Counted from the first letter of the stretch, positions 11,239 through 20,481 are shown. The stretch: DNA of 33,556 bases from Planctomycetota bacterium (GCA_028821845.1 JAPKEZ010000004.1:1-33556), one strand, 5' to 3'. Notes: a model not told the origin generated them from the letters alone. Program-made: numbers and translations.

Positions 11239-11272
11239 TTTTATTTGGCGGCGACGCTACAATTTGCTCCCT

Positions 11273-12364
11273 ATGAGCGTCTCCTGCGGCATTGTTGGCC
11301 TACCTAATGTAGGCAAATCTACCATCTTTAGCGCCTTAAGCGAAGCTAAGGCCGAAGTAGGTAATTTCCCGTTCTGTACTATCGATCCTAATACTGCGAT
11401 TGTTGAAGTGCCAGATCAACGGCTGTTTGAAATTCACTCGCGCATCAATACGCAAAAAGTGATTCCGGCGGTGGTTAAAGTCGTCGATATTGCCGGCTTG
11501 GTGAAAGGCGCCAGTGAAGGCGAAGGCATGGGCAATAAGTTTTTGTCTAACATTAAAGAGTGTGATGCTGTGATGCAAGTGGTGCGTTGCTTCGGTGGCG
11601 ACAAGGTGTTGCGCGATGAAGCGATAGACCCATTGAGTGATATTGAAATCATCGAAATGGAATTAGCACTTGCCGACTTGGCAACGGTCGAACGTAACAT
11701 TGATAGGCTGGCCAAGAAGTTGCGCTTAGGCGATAAAGAAGTTTCTGCTCAACACGAAACCTTTGTTAAAGCGCAAGCAATTCTTGCCGATGGATACCAA
11801 CTGCGTAGTGCCGACTGGAAGTCCGATGAACTTGCACATCTCAAGCCGATGTTCTTGATGACCATTAAGCCAATGCTTTACGTGGCGAACGTAGCCGACG
11901 ACGATCTCGACGGCGAAAACGAGTGGTGCCAAGTGGTGGCCAAGTACGCTGCTGATCACGGTTGCCAATGGATACCGATTTGTGGCGACCTCGAATTAGA
12001 GTTGCGCAATCTTGACGCCGAAGACCGCGAGATGTTCATGGAAGACCTTGGTGTTGCAGAGCTCGGCCTTGGTCGTTTGATTCAGTCGGTTTATAAATTA
12101 CTTGGCTTGCAAACTTATTTCACCGCGGGTGAAAAAGAAGTGCGCGCCTGGACAATCCATCAAGGCGACTCAGCGCCGGTAGCTGCCGGTGTTATCCACA
12201 CGGATTTTGAAAAGCAGTTTATTCGTGCCGAAGTTTACTCCGTTGATGACCTAGTCGTGCACGAATCAGAGCAGGCAATTAAGGCTGCGGGTAAGTTGCG
12301 CACTGAAGGGCGCGATTATCAAATGCGCGAAAGTGATGTCGTGCATTTCTTGCTCGGCGGGTAA
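11273..12364 (+). CDS. ychF: redox-regulated ATPase YchF (Obg-like)
   Basis: MSVSCGIVGLPNVGKSTIFSAL, FPFCTIDPN, DIAGLVKGASEGEGMGNKFL, TGS-like end TEGRDYQMRESDVVHFLLGG; ATG 11273 preferred over the TTG at 11264. Confidence 0.97.
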   Translation: MSVSCGIVGLPNVGKSTIFSALSEAKAEVGNFPFCTIDPNTAIVEVPDQRLFEIHSRINTQKVIPAVVKVVDIAGLVKGASEGEGMGNKFLSNIKECDAVMQVVRCFGGDKVLRDEAIDPLSDIEIIEMELALADLATVERNIDRLAKKLRLGDKEVSAQHETFVKAQAILADGYQLRSADWKSDELAHLKPMFLMTIKPMLYVANVADDDLDGENEWCQVVAKYAADHGCQWIPICGDLELELRNLDAEDREMFMEDLGVAELGLGRLIQSVYKLLGLQTYFTAGEKEVRAWTIHQGDSAPVAAGVIHTDFEKQFIRAEVYSVDDLVVHESEQAIKAAGKLRTEGRDYQMRESDVVHFLLGG

Positions 12365-12619
12365 TCAACCCAGTAGCGTGTCTAATTCACCCGACTTATT
12401 TAACTCAGCCAAGTCGTCGAAACCGCCAATTAGCTTGTCGTTGATTAAGATTTCGGGCACCGTCATGCGGCCGCCGCAACGTTCAAGCATCTCGTCAGTG
12501 CGCTCGGGGTGGGTAGACAAGTTGATTTCTTCCCAGGTTTGTCCTTTTGATTCTAGCAATCGTTTGGCAAGAGTGCAGTATGGGCAGACGTTCTTGGTGT
12601 AAATTTCTATTTTGGTCAT
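12365..12619 (-). CDS. grxC: dithiol glutaredoxin (GrxC type)
   Basis: MTKIEIYTKNVCPYCTLAKRLLESKG, CPYC active site, TVPEILINDKLIGGFDDL; ATG at complement 12617-12619. Confidence 0.93.
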   Translation of the reverse strand: MTKIEIYTKNVCPYCTLAKRLLESKGQTWEEINLSTHPERTDEMLERCGGRMTVPEILINDKLIGGFDDLAELNKSGELDTLLG

Positions 12620-12644
12620 GGTGAAGATATAATATATCCTCCTC
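12620..12644. promoter_or_regulatory. 25-bp divergent grxC/bolA intergenic region with a palindromic -10-like core
   Basis: GGTGAA-GATATA-A-TATATC-CTCCTC; the 6+1+6 perfect palindrome (12626-12638) is exactly 6 nt from both ATGs; contains TATAAT/TAATAT on + and TATTAT on -. Confidence 0.6.
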
Positions 12645-12884
12645 ATGGAAAATCAAGACATAGCCAAAATAATTACTGACGCCATCGATGGTGCCAGTTG
12701 CGAAGTAACAGATCTCACTGGTACCGCCGATCATTGGGGGGTAAAAGTGGTGTGGTCAGGTTTTGCCGAGCTACCTTTGATTCAACAACACAAAAAAGTG
12801 TTGGAAGCCGTACGTCCTTATATGACTGACGGTACTAACGAAATTCACGCCGTGCAAATAAGCACCTTCTCTGAAAATGACTGA
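12645..12884 (+). CDS. BolA/IbaG family protein
   Basis: 79 aa, DLTGTADHWGVKVVWSGFAELPLIQQHKKVLEAVRPYM; followed by a monothiol glutaredoxin. Confidence 0.87.
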   Translation: MENQDIAKIITDAIDGASCEVTDLTGTADHWGVKVVWSGFAELPLIQQHKKVLEAVRPYMTDGTNEIHAVQISTFSEND

Positions 12885-13194
12885 TCTCAAACAACAACTC
12901 GAGCAAGCAATTGCCGACAACCACGTTTTGGTTTTTGCCAAAGGTAATAAAATGTTTCCGCGTTGCGGTTTTTCAAAAGCAGTCGTCGAGGTATTCACCG
13001 AGGTAGGCTGCGAGTTTGAGGTCATCGATATTTTCGAGCATCAAGACATCAAGCCGACATTAATATCTATTACAGACTGGCCAACCACTCCACAGATTTT
13101 CATCGGTGGAGAATTTGTTGGCGGTGGCGATCTAGTCCGCGAGCTGCATGCCCGCGGAGAGTTAGCACCGATGGTTGCTGCTGCTACAGAATAA
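12877..13194 (+). CDS. grxD: monothiol glutaredoxin, Grx4/GrxD type
   Basis: VLVFAKGNKMFPRCGFSKAVVEVF (CGFS), ITDWPTTPQIFIGGEFVGGGDLVRELHARGEL; overlaps the bolA-like gene by 8 nt. Confidence 0.93.
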   Translation: MTDLKQQLEQAIADNHVLVFAKGNKMFPRCGFSKAVVEVFTEVGCEFEVIDIFEHQDIKPTLISITDWPTTPQIFIGGEFVGGGDLVRELHARGELAPMVAAATE

Positions 13195-15643
13195 GTAGGG
13201 TTAGCAAGTTAGAGTCGTCAACGCCAGCGCCGTTCATTGCGCCGCCTTCTACATATGCGATGGTGTTTGATGCCACCGACATCGGAATCGTGAAACTGAT
13301 GGTCGCTTGGCCGTTGGCGTCGGCAGTTCCTCTGTGCACTATTCGATACGGATTACCAATATCAAACTGGTGTCCGAAAATGCTTGTACCGTTATTTTGC
13401 AGACTAACCAATACGCCAAAGGCTGTGTTTGGCTGCATAGCACTCAAAGTGTAACTGACGGCTTGCCCGCGCTGGCCTATGGTTGAACCTGACAACGTCA
13501 AAGCGTCGCTAGAACCTCCGCTACCACCTAGGGTGTACAGTTCAAAGTCGTCGATATTCCAGCCGCCGAATACGACACCGCCGTCAGATTTTAATCTGAA
13601 CTCGATTTGCACGGACGCGTTGTTATCTGCGTAGCTTGAAATGTCAATATCCTGCATTTGCCATGAGGTATCGATTAGATTGCTACCCGCCGGATTGCTC
13701 CAAACGAGGTTACCATTCACGCGAATTTCTGCCTGATCATATTGGTTTTCTTCGACAGTTAGCCAACGGGCAAATGCCATGGTTACTCCAGACTCGCCAG
13801 AACAATCGATGGCGGGTGAGGTCAATCTGTTTTCTACATTAGACTGATATTCGCCATTCCATCCGCTTGGGCCTAGATCGTTACCCCATACCTTTAATCC
13901 TGAGTATGCACTGCTTGGGTCACCGGCTAGACCATTTGGTGTATTTCGTTGCCAGTCATCTTGGGTGGATATTTGCATATGCGTCCAACCGTTATCCGTT
14001 GTGCTATCGAAGTCATCGAAGAAAATGGATTGGTACAATCCCACGTGGAAGCGATACGTATCGTCTCCCGCGCCGTATCCTTCCGGCAACCATTTTTCGT
14101 TGCCTGCAGAATCGGATGTCGTTAGGTAATACTCGACGCGCGCCGGGCTGACTTGACCAGGAATCATTCCACTGTAGGTATTAGTTCCGGTCGAGTTCAT
14201 TGCCACTATATTGAAATTACTCGCGGAGTCGGTCCTCCAATATAGAGTTGCACCATTGACAGTAGCTGCAGTATTTGAAACCACATCGACGTTAACCACA
14301 TATGGGCCGGCCTCATCTTGAGTATCCGGCAAAGGTGTGTGACTTAAGGTCATTGACACCGGGCGCGCCAATTCAGCAACAGTTGCCAATGCACCTTGAG
14401 TAATCATTCGTGCTAAAATGAAATCGTTAGCGGATATGCCGCTTACATCGTTAGCCCCGTGAATGTATGGACTGTATGAACCGAGATCTTCGAAGGGGAA
14501 GGTCGCCGGAAATCCGTGTTGGAAAAAAGAACGATGGTCGCTTGTACCGCCAGAAAGGGAGCCGATGTTCACTGGCAAAGTAGGGACATAAGCTTGATAG
14601 ACATCCATTGCAAAGGCATTGAGCCCAGGGTCGGTGTCGTTCGTTACAAAGTCAACGCTGCGAGTGTCACCACTTGCGCGGTATGCAATCATGTCAAGTT
14701 GCACCATACCTATAACATTGGCGCCAATGGACTCAAGGTGTGCAGCGTAGGCCTCGGAGCCTAATAGTCCTGACTCTTCACCTGACCACGCACAGAAGCG
14801 AATGGTGTAATCGTATTGCTGCTGTGAAAGAATGCGGGCGATTTCAAGTACTGCAACTGTTCCGGAAGCATCGTCGTCTGCTCCAGGAGCGCTAGCGGAT
14901 GTGCCCGCGTAGTTAATGGAATCGTAGTGTCCGCCAATAATGACAATCTTAGAAGGGTCTGTAGTACCGACATATTCGCCAATTACTACGTCGGCTCCGG
15001 AGTCATAGTTAAAAGTGCTAGTGTTGAGCCCGATGGCATTCATGCGCGAAACTAACCAGTTCTCGGCATCCACTTCACCTTGTTGCCCGTGGCGGCGCGT
15101 GCCAAATGCTTCCATGGTTGCAACGTCGGTAGTTAAATTTGACTGACTAACCTGCGACACCATACCCTGGATTGTGGCATTGGGATTTATAGCACTTAGC
15201 TGACCGCCATTAAATTTACTAGGCGTAATAGCCCGTACACCAATTTTGCGTACTGCACCGTGACACTGAAATATTGGGCCACTAACAGCACCGAGTTGCG
15301 CTTTAGTTAATGCACGCAACTGCACTAAGCCACTAGGTGATGTCCATAGCGGGCGTCCTGATACGAGCAATGATTTGTCGGCATGATCTGGATTAGCCAA
15401 TATCGTAAACATTTCTTCGCCAGGGTTTAGATCTGGGATGTCAATGCATTCAACTTCGAAGCGCTTAATCAAATCGGTATCAAGTTCGCCAATGATGTAG
15501 GTTCCGAGGTCGTCGAACATGTCACCTTGTAGGATCAGCTCGTCGCGTAATGCTAGGTCTTGGCCATAATGATAGGCCGCAAAGTCTATTGGCCCAACAC
15601 TTGCGTGTTGAGCCAATAGAGCTATAGTGATTGATGCTAACAT
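13184..15643 (-). CDS. secreted M28-family zinc peptidase with C-terminal extracellular modules
   Basis: IIGGHYDSINYAGTSASAPGADDDASGTVAVLEIARIL, FCAWSGEESGLLGSEAYA, QLDMIAYR; C-terminal module shared with the next gene. Confidence 0.9.
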   Translation of the reverse strand: MLASITIALLAQHASVGPIDFAAYHYGQDLALRDELILQGDMFDDLGTYIIGELDTDLIKRFEVECIDIPDLNPGEEMFTILANPDHADKSLLVSGRPLWTSPSGLVQLRALTKAQLGAVSGPIFQCHGAVRKIGVRAITPSKFNGGQLSAINPNATIQGMVSQVSQSNLTTDVATMEAFGTRRHGQQGEVDAENWLVSRMNAIGLNTSTFNYDSGADVVIGEYVGTTDPSKIVIIGGHYDSINYAGTSASAPGADDDASGTVAVLEIARILSQQQYDYTIRFCAWSGEESGLLGSEAYAAHLESIGANVIGMVQLDMIAYRASGDTRSVDFVTNDTDPGLNAFAMDVYQAYVPTLPVNIGSLSGGTSDHRSFFQHGFPATFPFEDLGSYSPYIHGANDVSGISANDFILARMITQGALATVAELARPVSMTLSHTPLPDTQDEAGPYVVNVDVVSNTAATVNGATLYWRTDSASNFNIVAMNSTGTNTYSGMIPGQVSPARVEYYLTTSDSAGNEKWLPEGYGAGDDTYRFHVGLYQSIFFDDFDSTTDNGWTHMQISTQDDWQRNTPNGLAGDPSSAYSGLKVWGNDLGPSGWNGEYQSNVENRLTSPAIDCSGESGVTMAFARWLTVEENQYDQAEIRVNGNLVWSNPAGSNLIDTSWQMQDIDISSYADNNASVQIEFRLKSDGGVVFGGWNIDDFELYTLGGSGGSSDALTLSGSTIGQRGQAVSYTLSAMQPNTAFGVLVSLQNNGTSIFGHQFDIGNPYRIVHRGTADANGQATISFTIPMSVASNTIAYVEGGAMNGAGVDDSNLLTLLIL
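13187..14315 (-). repeat. copy 1 of C-terminal module (EAGPYVV...LLTLLIL) shared between two adjacent peptidases
   Basis: Shared with 15651-16763: TQDDWQR.TP.G.A.DPSSAYSG, AIDCSGE.GV, FGGW.IDDFE, NTI.Y.E.GA, VD.SN.LT. Confidence 0.85.
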
Positions 15644-15647
15644 TCTT

Positions 15648-18548
15648 TTACAGAACTAGAATTGTAAGCATATTGGATTCGTCAACGCCGAGCGCAGATC
15701 GTGCGCCGGCTTCGATGTATCCGATAGTGTTGGAGCTCACTCCCGGAGGAATGGTGAATGTAATGGTGCCGTTACCGTTCTGATCGGCAACGCCGCGACC
15801 ACCTATGATATAAGGCAAACCAATATCGAAGGCTTGACCCAGGATAATTGAACCTGAGTTGCTCATGCTTGCGAGTACCGCGAAGTTGGAGCCAGGCTGC
15901 ATGTTGCTTACGTTGTAAGAAATTGAACTGCCAGCGTAGCCGACTGTATCACCACTTAGTAACAAGACGTCACTACCGCCGCCAGGTACAGGCCCGAGCG
16001 TAGAAATTTCGAAGTCATCGATAGTCCAACCACCGAACTCGAGGCTCGTGTCGGACTCCATTGTGAATCGAACTCGAACATCAGGATTGTTGTCGGCAAT
16101 AGATGAGATATCAACTTCTTGAATGTTCCACCCACTATCAATAGTGTTGCCATTTGGTTGGTTCTCCCAAACAGTAACGCCATTGACTTTGATTTTAGCC
16201 TGATCGTAAATCCCTTCTTCTACAGCCAACGAGCGTGCGAAGCGTAGTTTAACGCCGGTCTCGCCTGAACAATCGATGCTTGGTGCTTCAAGGTAGTTAT
16301 TGACATTGGGTTGGTATATACCATTCCATCCTGATTCACCGAGGTCACCCGCCCAACAATTTGATCCAGAATAAGCTGAAGAAGGATCCTCGGCTTGCCC
16401 TGTAGGTGTTCCGCGCTGCCAATCATCCTGTGTTGCAACTTGTGCATGGGTCCAGCCTTCATCGGTGGCGCCCTCAAAATCATTGAAGTAGATTTGGTTT
16501 TCTACACCAACCACAAACGCGAATTCAGAATCCCTAGGAAGGTCATCGTTATTTCCGGCAGCATCGTAAGCAGTTATGTGATACTTGACTCGGGCTGGCG
16601 ATATCTGTCCAGGTATGCCAATGGACCAAGTCGAACCAGCTGGGTTGTTCATGTTCATGACCGTTGGAGCTCCGTCGTTGACGGTGTAAGTCACTTCCGC
16701 TGAGGTAACCGTAGAACCAATCATGCTGGTAATGTCGGCATCAACTACATATGGACCAGCTTCGCTCAAGCTATTGCCAAGTTCTGTGTGAAGAATTTGG
16801 ATGATGTCAAGATCGACTCCGGGGAAACCTTGCTGGCGGAATCCACCATCAATGTCTGAGAAGTTAGGTGTTCCGTCGCCAATATTTCCATTGTCGTCAT
16901 CAAGGACAAGCCAATGCTCTTCAATCAGCGAAGTGATGGTGCCATCGTTGTATGCATTCATCGAAGCAAGGAATAGTGTGTCAGCAGTTAATTCACCTGC
17001 TGTGGTACCAAGGGTTGCAATAAGTCGGGCTCGCACCTTCCAGAGAGCGCCCATAAGGACTTCTCCATCAGCATGAACTTGGCCGTAGCATCCGCCGTTA
17101 CCGTCTCCACAGTACTGTCTAGTGTTAAGACCGTTTCGGATGTAACCGCCTGTTGTAAAAAAGCCGTCACCAACGATTGGTGTGTCATAGATATACATTG
17201 ACCACACATCGGCATTACCTTCACCAAAGCCATCGGAGCCATTTCCACTGTTGTATCTGTCGTTAGCCCAGTGACCAGCTTCGTGAGTGACTACGGTACT
17301 GAACCCGGTATTGTTACAACCACCACCAGAAGCATACATGTTAATCGACGAGCCGTCGTAATAGGCATTACAGGTAGAGCTTAAGTTTGCATTAGTACGC
17401 ATCTGGAAATCGAGGTGCGTATCAGTAGCGTCAACACTCTTTAGCCAAATGTTGAAGTCATTAACAGAGTCATAGCAACTAGCTTCTGAAGTAATGGCCT
17501 CTGTTTGAGCAGAGTTCATTACTAGTGAATTGCCAGAGCCAGCTTGAAAGTTTCCTGTTGTGGAGTGATCGCTACCAGCCTGATTGTAGACGCGACAGAA
17601 TTCTCCTTGGAATCGTGCAGTTACAGATGCTGCTGACGGTATAGCTAGATTGCCGTTTATGTCAGTGGTATAGGTAGAGCCGCCTGACGTTACATACATG
17701 AATGGCATCGTTTGTATAGTAGGAGGGTTCGACGAGCTGTTGGCTTCGGTACCAGGTGTGGCATAAGAACTAATGGTTCCACTTGCCTGTTGATTATGAA
17801 TCAAATTCTTTTCTTCTAGAACCTGGTAACCACCATCAGCTGCAATGTAGATTTGACGTCCGGCAGGGGATGTCATATTTTCGTTGTTGCGTAATTCAAT
17901 CGACCATGCCAGGCGTGGCTGTAAGAATTTGTCTTCTTTATGCTTAACGATTACCAATTCAGGGGTAGACACGAAGTTTGGTTCGCGACCGCCTTCAAGA
18001 GTTCGGTATTCGTTCATAGCTACACTGACTGCAACATAGCGATCGTTTTGTGGACGAACGCTGAATTTACCAAGGTGAGGTAGGGCTAGGCCGTCTAGGG
18101 CAAGCAGGTCTCCCTCGGGAGTGAACAAAGCCTGCGCTGAGCCGCCTACTACCTCAATTCCGTTGATGCTTTGGAAGAATTCGACAGCTACCTTGTTAGT
18201 AGTAGCGATTTGATTGAGATTCAGGTGCTTAACAGTGAGCAATCTCAGCGAAAAGTCGTCAATTCCGAACATTTCGTAACTTTCATCGAAAGCCATACGT
18301 GCTAATTCTTCAAAATCGCCGTCGTTTCGCGGAGAAAAGGGTGCTGCTGAATGGTAACCCCACAGAAACTGGGCGGTTGGCAGGTCGTTATGACGACGTA
18401 AACGCCATTCATTGCCATGGTCCTTTTGCCAGTTTTCGAAGGAGCTGAGAACAGGGTTTTGCCCTTCTGCGCCACTTTGAGCGCTAATAGGAGCAGAAAA
18501 GAGGCCACCAATACTTAGGACGGCCACAGATGCGATTAATTTGTGCAT
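15648..18548 (-). CDS. secreted gluzincin metallopeptidase (fungalysin/thermolysin-like, FTP-type propeptide) with C-terminal extracellular modules
   Basis: Signal peptide MHKLIASVAVLSIGGLFSAPISAQ; FTP-like VEFFQSINGIEVVGGSAQALFTPEGDLLALDG; VVTHEAGHWANDRYNSGNGSDGFGEGNADVW. Confidence 0.87.
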   Translation of the reverse strand: MHKLIASVAVLSIGGLFSAPISAQSGAEGQNPVLSSFENWQKDHGNEWRLRRHNDLPTAQFLWGYHSAAPFSPRNDGDFEELARMAFDESYEMFGIDDFSLRLLTVKHLNLNQIATTNKVAVEFFQSINGIEVVGGSAQALFTPEGDLLALDGLALPHLGKFSVRPQNDRYVAVSVAMNEYRTLEGGREPNFVSTPELVIVKHKEDKFLQPRLAWSIELRNNENMTSPAGRQIYIAADGGYQVLEEKNLIHNQQASGTISSYATPGTEANSSSNPPTIQTMPFMYVTSGGSTYTTDINGNLAIPSAASVTARFQGEFCRVYNQAGSDHSTTGNFQAGSGNSLVMNSAQTEAITSEASCYDSVNDFNIWLKSVDATDTHLDFQMRTNANLSSTCNAYYDGSSINMYASGGGCNNTGFSTVVTHEAGHWANDRYNSGNGSDGFGEGNADVWSMYIYDTPIVGDGFFTTGGYIRNGLNTRQYCGDGNGGCYGQVHADGEVLMGALWKVRARLIATLGTTAGELTADTLFLASMNAYNDGTITSLIEEHWLVLDDDNGNIGDGTPNFSDIDGGFRQQGFPGVDLDIIQILHTELGNSLSEAGPYVVDADITSMIGSTVTSAEVTYTVNDGAPTVMNMNNPAGSTWSIGIPGQISPARVKYHITAYDAAGNNDDLPRDSEFAFVVGVENQIYFNDFEGATDEGWTHAQVATQDDWQRGTPTGQAEDPSSAYSGSNCWAGDLGESGWNGIYQPNVNNYLEAPSIDCSGETGVKLRFARSLAVEEGIYDQAKIKVNGVTVWENQPNGNTIDSGWNIQEVDISSIADNNPDVRVRFTMESDTSLEFGGWTIDDFEISTLGPVPGGGSDVLLLSGDTVGYAGSSISYNVSNMQPGSNFAVLASMSNSGSIILGQAFDIGLPYIIGGRGVADQNGNGTITFTIPPGVSSNTIGYIEAGARSALGVDESNMLTILVL
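15651..16763 (-). repeat. copy 2 of C-terminal module shared between two adjacent peptidases
   Basis: Protein-level paralogy to 13187-14315 along its full length. Confidence 0.85.
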
Positions 18549-18793
18549 GAGTTGTTGATTTTGGGATGACGGGGATTGCTAGGTTGAGATGCGGTAAAAT
18601 GCCCCTAGGTTCCTTAAAAGTAACACTTTCTGCGCTATAAGTAGACGATTAATTGTGGAAAATGATTATTTTAATAATAATTTGCAAATTCCTATATATA
18701 TCGCTAGGAATAGCCGAAATATAATATACTTAGCGAGCATCATTTTTTAGAGTGCCTGAATTAGTGCTTCTGCAATGCTAAGTGTCCTTGTAA
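18549..18793. promoter_or_regulatory. 245-bp divergent intergenic region, AT-rich core, contains TATAAT
   Basis: Largest non-coding gap in the window; AT-rich run ~18660-18730; TATAAT at 18720-18725 flanked by TCGCTA (18701) and TAGCGA (18731). Confidence 0.4.
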
Positions 18794-19630
18794 ATGACCA
18801 ACACCAACTCCGCGCGCCCTTCAGTAATTTGGGTAGTATTAGCTTGCATGCTAAGCTTTAGTTGTGCCCATTCTGGTGCCTCTACGGTTGGTTCTGGCGG
18901 TGCAGGTTCAGGCGCAGGTGACGGTGGTTACACCATTAGTGATCTAGATGGCGACTGGGTGGGTGTTCTGTACCCAAATTCGAATGTCCTAGACCCGTTT
19001 AACTTCTACTTCAGCTCAGCAGACAGCGGTATTGTAAGCGAAGCAGCAGATAGCAAGGGCAATCAGTGGTTAGCAGCAGATTCACTGCTAACGTCTAATA
19101 TCATCAATTCGGGCCGAATGATGGCCGAATTCGATTCTATGATAGAGCAAAACCGCTTATACCTCGATGGTAATATGAGCACGGCAATGAATGAGCTTAC
19201 TGGCGATTACGAGTATGTTAATAGCTACGGTATTCCGGTTAGGGGCACTTTCATTTTGGCGCGCTCAACGGGTAATGATTATTTCGCCGACATAGATTAC
19301 TCAGGCTTCTGGTCTGGTGGTTTTGGCGTAGGGCATAATGAGAACATGCGCCAACTCACGTTTGTACTCGATAATGATGGTTCGGTGATTTCTGGCTCAA
19401 TGACTAACCGGGTTACTGGCCACGAGATTCATCACTATTCAGTAGGCGCTGGTAGCTTCGGCATACACTTGAACACAACGACAGGTCGTATTGATGACTT
19501 TGAATTGAAGGCTGATGACGGGTCGCTTGCTACATGTGATTTCTTGTTGCTCGACCACGAGCTGACATTAGTGGGTGGTACTGGAGTCGATGCAGATGTC
19601 GGCGAAGGCACTATAGAAATCATCCGGTAA
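18794..19630 (+). CDS. putative lipoprotein, unknown family (paralogue A)
   Basis: Lipobox-like LSFSC at the N-terminus; aligns along its length with the next gene. Confidence 0.7.
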   Translation: MTNTNSARPSVIWVVLACMLSFSCAHSGASTVGSGGAGSGAGDGGYTISDLDGDWVGVLYPNSNVLDPFNFYFSSADSGIVSEAADSKGNQWLAADSLLTSNIINSGRMMAEFDSMIEQNRLYLDGNMSTAMNELTGDYEYVNSYGIPVRGTFILARSTGNDYFADIDYSGFWSGGFGVGHNENMRQLTFVLDNDGSVISGSMTNRVTGHEIHHYSVGAGSFGIHLNTTTGRIDDFELKADDGSLATCDFLLLDHELTLVGGTGVDADVGEGTIEIIR

Positions 19631-19676
19631 TAAATAACTCGGAACTAATACCGACTTATCTCGTCTTATTAGCCGA

Positions 19677-20471
19677 ATGAATAAGACATTAAATTTCTTG
19701 ATTTGCGCGTTAGTCGTTGGCTGTGGTACGTCATCTGACAGCTCGTCAGCGTCTTCTGGTGCCAATTCCAGCTTCTCGCAATCCGATCTTGGCGGAATCT
19801 GGGCAGGAAAGTTGACTCCAGAGAATCCAAACGATAAATTTCGCTTATTCTACTTCGAGGCTGCAGCTAATGGAGAGGTGACAGAGGCGGCTGATAGTAT
19901 CGGCAATGAGTGGTACGACATAAACACTACCATTTCGGCAGATTTGTTGTCTAGCGGCGAATTGTCAATGGACTTTTCTTCTGATTCTGGGATGAAAAAG
20001 TTGCATATGGACGGTCACATGACTAATTCTATGTCCAATATTAAGGGCTCTTATAACTACCAAAACCTGCATGGGGTCAGCGCAGTCGGTTCATTCGAAT
20101 TGGTATTATCCGGTGGTGTCGAGCAGTTTACGAACATCGATTTCTCTGGCTCATGGTCAGGCGGTTTCGGGATTGGCCGTCTTCATAACGAGCGCTTGCT
20201 AACATTCGAATTGGATCAAACAGGGCATGTCGTTTCGGGCTCGCTAATCAACACCATTAGCGGTGATGAGATACACCACTACTCGGCAGGTTCAGGTAAC
20301 TTTGAGATAGAGGATACTGCCAACGGTCGCATAAATAACTTTGTTTTAGTCGCTGATGACGGGGCTATCGCCGAATGCAGTTTCTTGCTAGTAGACATTG
20401 ATTTAGAATTAATTGCAGGCGTCGGTACAGACTCAGAAGTAGGCGCCGCAGTAATCGAAGTGCGACGCTAG
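19677..20471 (+). CDS. putative lipoprotein, unknown family (paralogue B)
   Basis: MNKTLNFLICALVVGC lipobox; shared SDL.G.W.G, EAADS.GN.W, SG.WSGGFG.G, G.EIHHYS.G.G.F, GTD.EVG with the upstream gene. Confidence 0.72.
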   Translation: MNKTLNFLICALVVGCGTSSDSSSASSGANSSFSQSDLGGIWAGKLTPENPNDKFRLFYFEAAANGEVTEAADSIGNEWYDINTTISADLLSSGELSMDFSSDSGMKKLHMDGHMTNSMSNIKGSYNYQNLHGVSAVGSFELVLSGGVEQFTNIDFSGSWSGGFGIGRLHNERLLTFELDQTGHVVSGSLINTISGDEIHHYSAGSGNFEIEDTANGRINNFVLVADDGAIAECSFLLVDIDLELIAGVGTDSEVGAAVIEVRR

Positions 20472-20481
20472 AATATGGGGG

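Noticed and set aside
11264-11272. TTG start of ychF giving MLPMSVSCGIVG
   Set aside because: Known YchF proteins start close to the CGIVGLPNVGKS motif; ATG 11273 fits better, and TACAAT overlaps the TTG start.
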